Shown: one piece after another, positions 59,040 to 64,000 of the stretch | Numbering within the stretch: position 1 is the stretch's first letter | Layout of the letters: each line of letters opens with the position of its first letter | Source of the DNA: Desulfocapsa sp. | Lineage (GTDB): Bacteria > Desulfobacterota > Desulfobulbia > Desulfobulbales > Desulfocapsaceae | NCBI GenBank assembly: GCA_024763035.1 | Contig: JANTGG010000001.1 | Location: 92,267-156,266 of the forward strand | DNA length: 64,000 nt | Direction: 5' to 3' | Notes under the pieces: generated by a model | Databases searched by the model: none | Told to the model about the DNA's origin: nothing | What the model saw: the letters and a program-made list of their open reading frames with translations, nothing else | Program-made: the position numbers and the translations under genes

Positions 59040-59066
59040 ACTGTAGGAGCTCGCCCCTGCGAGCGA
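59040..59066 (+). repeat. REP-like palindrome
   Basis: actgtaggaGCTCGCccctGCGAGCgat; 21 nt shared with interior of MITE-like copy 2. Confidence 0.65.
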
Positions 59067-59201
59067 TATCCCAGGTTCAGCAAGAGAGTTTACAAGTGCT
59101 TGCACGGAGAATTTCAAGAGTAAAAAGGTTCGCCTGAGCCTGTGCAGTCATCATGAAAGCTAATTCAATTCTTCGCGACCGGGGTCATCTGTGGCACCCC
59201 G

Positions 59202-59261
59202 GGGGACAGAGGGAAGAGGGCCCTTCCTCCTTCTCTTCCCTTTGTCCTGTCTTTTTTTTTA
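59202..59261 (+). terminator. Terminator-like long hairpin
   Basis: GGACAGAGGGAAGAG ... CTCTTCCCTTTGTCC followed by tgtcttttttttt. Confidence 0.6.
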
Positions 59262-59271
59262 TAGAAGCTGC

Positions 59272-59304
59272 AAAAAAGCCGATCCGTGCAGGATCGGCTT
59301 TTTT
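59272..59304. terminator. Rho-independent terminator
   Basis: AAAAAAGCCGATCC gtgca GGATCGGCTTTTTT. Confidence 0.85.
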
Positions 59305-59433
59305 GCGTTCTTCGCCGGAAGAGTACCTGTGAAACGGCGATCCTTTATTTCCCTGCAGCCGTTCTTTTGACGTAACTACTCGCGGGGTAAGAGCCCTTAC
59401 TTCGCTAACCTCTATAATTGTAACTGTGAGCAG

Positions 59434-60222
59434 TTACCTTTTGGCAAGAATTATCCACAGAGTTCCGCCGCCCGCAATCATCAGGCTGCTGAGCAGTTGC
59501 CCCATGGTCAGAAAGTGAAAGAGGAAACCGATATGCCTGTCCGGTTCCCGGAAGAGTTCTGCAAAGATCCGGACAGTCCCATACCCCATGAGAAAGAGTG
59601 CAAGCATACTGCCGTGCGGCCAGCCGTTTTGTCCTTTCCAGGGTCTGCTCTTTTGTGACCAGAGAAGGATAAAGAGAAGGACTCCTTCAAGCAGCATTTC
59701 GTAGAGCTGTGACGGATGCCGGGGTAGTGGTCCGCCTCCGGGGAAGACCATAGCCCAGGGAACGGCTGTTGTTCTGCCGAAGAGTTCGCCGTTAATAAAA
59801 TTCCCCATACGTCCCAGACCAAAGCCGATGGGCATGGTGACCACGTACAGGTCGGCACACTTCCAGAAATTGAGCCCGTGTTTACGGGTGTAAAGATAGC
59901 CGCCGATCAGGCAGCCGATACAGGCACCATGAAAGGACATTCCTCCTGTCCAGGTGGCAGGTATCTCCAGAGGATGCTGCAGGTAGTAGGATAAATTATA
60001 AAAAAGAACATAGCCCAGCCGTCCGCCCAGAACCACAGAGACGATAAGCACCAGATTGAGGTTTTCGAAACGCGGTGCAAGATCCTCGTAGGAAAAGTCC
60101 CTTATCTGTTTGAGCACAAGGAAATAACTGGCAGTAAAGCCGAGGACATACATAAGTCCATACCAGCGGACATGGAGAGGACCGAGGGAAAATATGATTG
60201 GGTCGATGTTGGGAAAGGTCAT
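59434..60222 (-). CDS. lgt: Prolipoprotein diacylglyceryl transferase
   Basis: WYGLMYVLGF; GRMGNFINGELFGRTT; HPSQLYEMLLEG. Confidence 0.96.
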   Translation of the reverse strand: MTFPNIDPIIFSLGPLHVRWYGLMYVLGFTASYFLVLKQIRDFSYEDLAPRFENLNLVLIVSVVLGGRLGYVLFYNLSYYLQHPLEIPATWTGGMSFHGACIGCLIGGYLYTRKHGLNFWKCADLYVVTMPIGFGLGRMGNFINGELFGRTTAVPWAMVFPGGGPLPRHPSQLYEMLLEGVLLFILLWSQKSRPWKGQNGWPHGSMLALFLMGYGTVRIFAELFREPDRHIGFLFHFLTMGQLLSSLMIAGGGTLWIILAKR

Positions 60223-60245
60223 TGTGCAGGGTTTAAATAGTGGGG

Positions 60246-62159
60246 TCAGGTAGTGGGTGTCTGCCGGCTGTTGCTGTGCCGGAGTTTCTTCAGGTGAACC
60301 TGGAGAATGGAGATGGCGGCAGGAGTTATGCCCGAGATTCTTGATGCCTGTCCCAGGGAGCGTGGTCGAACGGCACTCAGTTTCTCAATAACTTCATTGG
60401 AAAGACCGGAAAGCGTTGTGTAGTCAATATTATCGGGGAGTTCCACACCCTCCATCTTTTTGAAGCGCTGAACCTGTTCTTCCTGTCTTTTGATATAGCC
60501 CTGGAATTTGATCTGCAGTTGAACCTCATCACTTACGGCTGATGTGCTCAGCGCTGCCACCTTTTCCTGCAGTTCGGGGGAGTCCATGGGTAAGAGAGAG
60601 AGTTGCTGCAGCTGCAGTTCGGGGCGGCGGAGCAGATCGGCAAGGCTGCATTTCTGTTTCAGTGCCACTGTGTCCTGACGGGTCAGGATCTCGTTGGTCT
60701 GCTGATTGGGTTTTATATGAATGGATTCCAGCAGGGCGACGCCTTCTTCCAGGGCAGTCTGTTTTTCCCGGAAGGCGGCAAACGCCTCGTCAGGTAGCAG
60801 CCCGATATCACGACCGATGGCGCAGAGTCTGGTGTCGGCATTATCCTCACGCAGCAGCAACCGGTATTCAGCACGGGAGGTGAACAGACGGTAGGGTTCT
60901 TTTGTGCCGCAGGTGACCAGGTCGTCAATAAGGACTCCAATGTATGCCTGGGAACGATCAAGAATAAGCGGCTCTTCACCGCGTACCATCTTCACAGCGT
61001 TTATGGCAGCCATCAATCCCTGAGCGGCTGCCTCTTCGTATCCGGATGTGCCGTTGATCTGTCCTGCGAGAAATAATCCGTGCACCCGTTTTGTTTCAAG
61101 GGTGGGCTTTAACTCCAGCGGATCAATGTAATCATATTCAATGGCGTAGCCCGGACGCACGATTTTTGCCTTTTCAAGACCCTTGATGGTGTGCAGCATG
61201 GCAAGCTGGGTGGATAGCGGCAGGCTGGTGGGCAGTCCGTTGGGGTACACTTCGGTGGTGTCGAGCCCTTCCGGTTCCAGGAAGATCTGATGGCGGTCTT
61301 TTTCGGGGAAGCGCATCACCTTATCTTCAATGGACGGGCAGTAACGTGCCCCGATCCCTTCTATAATACCGGCATACATGGGCGATTTGTCAATACCTGC
61401 CCGAATGGCGGCATGGGTTTCGGGGTTTGTGTAGGTGATATAACAGGGGCTTTGGGGCAGGGTGTAGTCGCCCTGACTGGTGAAGGAAAAGTGGACGGGC
61501 GGCTGATCACTGTGCTGTGCCTCGAGCTCTTCGTAGTTGATTGAGTTGGCATCGATTCGCGGCACTGTTCCCGTTTTCATCCTGCCCATGGTGAATCCGC
61601 TCTTTTTAAACCAGGCGGAAAGGGAGGTTGAAGAGGTGTCTCCCATACGTCCGGCGGGGAAATTCTTCAGACCTATATGGATGAGTCCGTTGAGAAATGT
61701 GCCGGTGGCAACCACCACTGCCTGTACTTCGATTTCCTCATCAAGTGATGTGCGCAGACCGCAGATTCTTCCATCTTCAACAATAAAGGAATCCACCACA
61801 GTCTGTCTGATCTCGAGATTTTCCTGCTTTTCCATCACCGATTTCATCCGCAGACGGTAGAGGAGACGGTCTGCCTGGGCACGGGAGGATCGAACCGCTG
61901 GACCTTTTGAGGTGTTGAGTCTGCGAAATTGGATGGATGTGGCGTCGATATTTTTTGCCATCTCACCGCCTAATGCATCAATTTCCCGCACCAGATGCCC
62001 TTTGGCAAGCCCGCCGATGGCAGGATTGCAGGACATTGCCCCGACGGTATCCACATTGATCACTGCAACCAGTGTTTTACAGCCCATTCTGGCGGCGGCA
62101 AGCGCTGCTTCACATCCGGCGTGACCGGCACCGATCACTGCTATATCGTAGGATTCCAT
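60246..62159 (-). CDS. mnmG: tRNA uridine-5-carboxymethylaminomethyl(34) synthesis enzyme MnmG
   Basis: [50 protein letters not shown]; start at MESYD. Confidence 0.97.
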   Translation of the reverse strand: MESYDIAVIGAGHAGCEAALAAARMGCKTLVAVINVDTVGAMSCNPAIGGLAKGHLVREIDALGGEMAKNIDATSIQFRRLNTSKGPAVRSSRAQADRLLYRLRMKSVMEKQENLEIRQTVVDSFIVEDGRICGLRTSLDEEIEVQAVVVATGTFLNGLIHIGLKNFPAGRMGDTSSTSLSAWFKKSGFTMGRMKTGTVPRIDANSINYEELEAQHSDQPPVHFSFTSQGDYTLPQSPCYITYTNPETHAAIRAGIDKSPMYAGIIEGIGARYCPSIEDKVMRFPEKDRHQIFLEPEGLDTTEVYPNGLPTSLPLSTQLAMLHTIKGLEKAKIVRPGYAIEYDYIDPLELKPTLETKRVHGLFLAGQINGTSGYEEAAAQGLMAAINAVKMVRGEEPLILDRSQAYIGVLIDDLVTCGTKEPYRLFTSRAEYRLLLREDNADTRLCAIGRDIGLLPDEAFAAFREKQTALEEGVALLESIHIKPNQQTNEILTRQDTVALKQKCSLADLLRRPELQLQQLSLLPMDSPELQEKVAALSTSAVSDEVQLQIKFQGYIKRQEEQVQRFKKMEGVELPDNIDYTTLSGLSNEVIEKLSAVRPRSLGQASRISGITPAAISILQVHLKKLRHSNSRQTPTT

Positions 62160-62340
62160 ATCTCTGAACTGGTAAGTATTGAAGGTATTGTCATATTCAG
62201 CAAAACCCGTCATAAAAAAACAAAAATCCGTAGCTGGATTACCGGTAAAAGTTACCAACATTCACTGATAGCAGGGAACGAGACCTGCGAGGCACTGGTA
62301 CGTGTTTCATTTACCGTCAGCTGATGTTCATATTTGTACC

Positions 62341-62433
62341 TGATTACCATCAAAGCACAGTTAATCAGGATTTGATGCAGGGGCGAGCTCCTACAGTCCC
62401 ATTTTGCATTTACCTGAGCTTCAGTGGTAATCA
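62341..62433 (-). mobile_element. MITE-like element, copy 2 (93 bp), carrying REP-like core
   Basis: TIRs TGATTACCA ... TGGTAATCA perfect 9-bp; similar to 50041-50121. Confidence 0.65.
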
Positions 62434-62838
62434 TGTATTTGTATGCACTGAATAGAATAGCGTGTAAGGCAGAAAATAACATCAGGAAAAAAACAGACCG
62501 TGGGGAACGATCCCGATGTCCCTGAGAATAGTTGTCTGGTGGTGGCACAGCTGGAGTGTGTTTAAAAAAAGCGTCGGTAAAAGAGAGAAAAGGAATTGCT
62601 GAAAAATCAGAGAGTTGGTGCTGTTTTCTCTTGTTTTCTTTTGCTGCGTTTCTCTTTGGGTAGAATGTTCATGCAACAATTGGTCCCAAATTTAGATTTT
62701 ACCACTTTCGACCACTTTTTCCCAATAAATATGTTGTAATTTCAGTACATCCCTGTACTTATGTGTCATTATTGAACCAACTCCTGGTATCATCTGTATA
62801 TCAGTAACAGTAAAATACAACCGGCACGGAGTCCTCCA

Positions 62839-63732
62839 ATGAATAGTTATTGCTTGAAATCAGGCAGGTTTGCTGATTTTTGTGCCCATTTCTCCTACGC
62901 ATTGTTCACACTGTCCGTGCTGTCTCTTGTTCTGGCTAGTTCCGCAAAAGCGAATGCCGCCGTCTACCGATACGACAATCACAACAGGCTGTCTCGCATT
63001 CATATCGGAATGGTAACCATGCAAATGGCCTATGACGATGCCGGTAACAGAACGGGTATTTCAAGCACAATCGATGATTATGACTTTGATGGTATTCCCG
63101 ATGCGATAGAAAATGCAGGGTGTACCGATTACATGGATGCTGACAGTGATGATGACGGCATAAGCGATGGGGTAGAAGATGCCAATCATAACGGGGAGGT
63201 TGACCCTGGTGAAACAAATCCCTGCAACATTGATTCTGATAACGATGGCATTCAGGACGGAACCGAACTCGGTTACGAATCCTCAGACAGTCAGGACACC
63301 TCAAACATTTTCCAGCCGGATCTTGACCCCGCAACCACAACCAATCCCCTCAGTGCTGATTCCGATAGTGATTGGATACCGGACGGCGTTGAAGATACGA
63401 ACCATAATGGCAGAGTAGACAGCGGCGAATCCGATCCCCTTGACCAGGACACCACAGACACAGACAATGACGGATTGTTTGATGCTCTGGAGAATCTGAC
63501 CTGTACCGAAGTCAATAACCCGGATACTGATGGAGATACTCTGCCGGATGGTATTGAAGATAGTAACCATAACGGTATCAGGAATAATGGAGAAACTTCG
63601 CCCTGCAAAGATGATACGGACGGTGATGGTATTCGTGATGATGTTGATCCGGATCCCACAGGCAATATTGATGCTTTCCGTACCCTGATACCGGCAGTGT
63701 ATCTCCCACTCCTCCTCAACAGTAAAGAATAA
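62839..63732 (+). CDS. Exported protein with YD/RHS-like motif and thrombospondin type 3-like Asp-rich repeats
   Basis: Signal peptide; YRYDNHNRLSRI...AYDDAGNRTGIS; repeated DxDxDGxxDxxE units. Confidence 0.85.
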   Translation: MNSYCLKSGRFADFCAHFSYALFTLSVLSLVLASSAKANAAVYRYDNHNRLSRIHIGMVTMQMAYDDAGNRTGISSTIDDYDFDGIPDAIENAGCTDYMDADSDDDGISDGVEDANHNGEVDPGETNPCNIDSDNDGIQDGTELGYESSDSQDTSNIFQPDLDPATTTNPLSADSDSDWIPDGVEDTNHNGRVDSGESDPLDQDTTDTDNDGLFDALENLTCTEVNNPDTDGDTLPDGIEDSNHNGIRNNGETSPCKDDTDGDGIRDDVDPDPTGNIDAFRTLIPAVYLPLLLNSKE

Positions 63733-63748
63733 TTTAATCGGGGCAAAT

Positions 63749-64000
63749 ATGATGATATTTTCAAACATGACAAATCGGTTCAGTGTTGTCTGTGCTTTCT
63801 GCTCTGTTCTGCTTTCTGTTTTTCCAGGAAATTCCCATGCAGAAATTGCCGGACCTGGGTGGTTTGCAGTTCAAGCCGATCCGGTCAGTCCGGAAACAGC
63901 TGCCCAATATTACCAGGGACAGCATAGAGATGAACTCGTCAGCCGCCAGATCCCCGGTGTTCTTGCAGCAGTGCGAGTCGATGAGCAAATAACAGAGCTT
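63749..64000 (+). CDS. Exported protein, 5' part only (runs off window)
   Basis: MMIFSNMTNRFSVVCAFCSVLLSVFPGNSHAEIAGPGWFAVQADPVSPETAAQYYQGQHRDELVSRQIPGVLAAVRVDEQITEL; signal peptide, no stop before window end. Confidence 0.6.
   Translation, partial: MMIFSNMTNRFSVVCAFCSVLLSVFPGNSHAEIAGPGWFAVQADPVSPETAAQYYQGQHRDELVSRQIPGVLAAVRVDEQITEL

Noticed and set aside
62252-62548. 98-aa minus ORF, and the 50041-50195 plus ORF, as homologous small proteins (MITTEAQVNAKW / MIATEAQVSVKW)
   Set aside because: Similarity comes from the shared MITE-like DNA; frames diverge after the central indel, so a conserved peptide is unlikely.

Overview
64-kb bacterial window, probably Desulfobulbales/Desulfobacterota (inferred from gene content only). 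It carries mostly housekeeping genes: rimO(partial), HU/IHF, rluB, ubiD-family, cbpA/cbpM, aroK-aroC, glgA, gap, alpha-carbonic anhydrase, a PPDK-like protein, acs plus an acetate-type symporter module, alaS, an atpF'-F-H-A-G-D-C operon, gltD-like, an AMIN-amidase, mutS, lon, dgkA, efp-epmA, a YgiQ radical SAM protein, an Nth-Xth fusion, lgt, mnmG and a TSP3-repeat exported protein. The strongest finding is at 53818-54177: a small gene hidden from standard ORF calling because it has three in-frame TGA codons. Each TGA sits in an SGU(G/S)G motif and each is followed 13-14 nt later by a SECIS-like stem-loop. The first two stem-loops share an AGGUA loop and show a pairing-preserving G-U to G-C change; the third has a GGUC loop. 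Read through, it gives a 119-aa, Cys-free, three-selenocysteine peptide resembling what I remember (unverified) as the SbtA-type 'selenobiotic' RiPP precursors. Other notable items are a toxin-antitoxin pair bracketed by ~65-bp direct repeats belonging to a dispersed palindromic family, a two-copy MITE-like element with 9-bp terminal inverted repeats and a REP-like core, two loci of the same heptamer microsatellite, an endonuclease III-exonuclease III fusion, a PPDK-like dikinase lacking the PEP-binding barrel, and a one-base frameshift splitting a REC-REC-GGDEF gene. No tRNA, rRNA or CRISPR array was recognised by eye.
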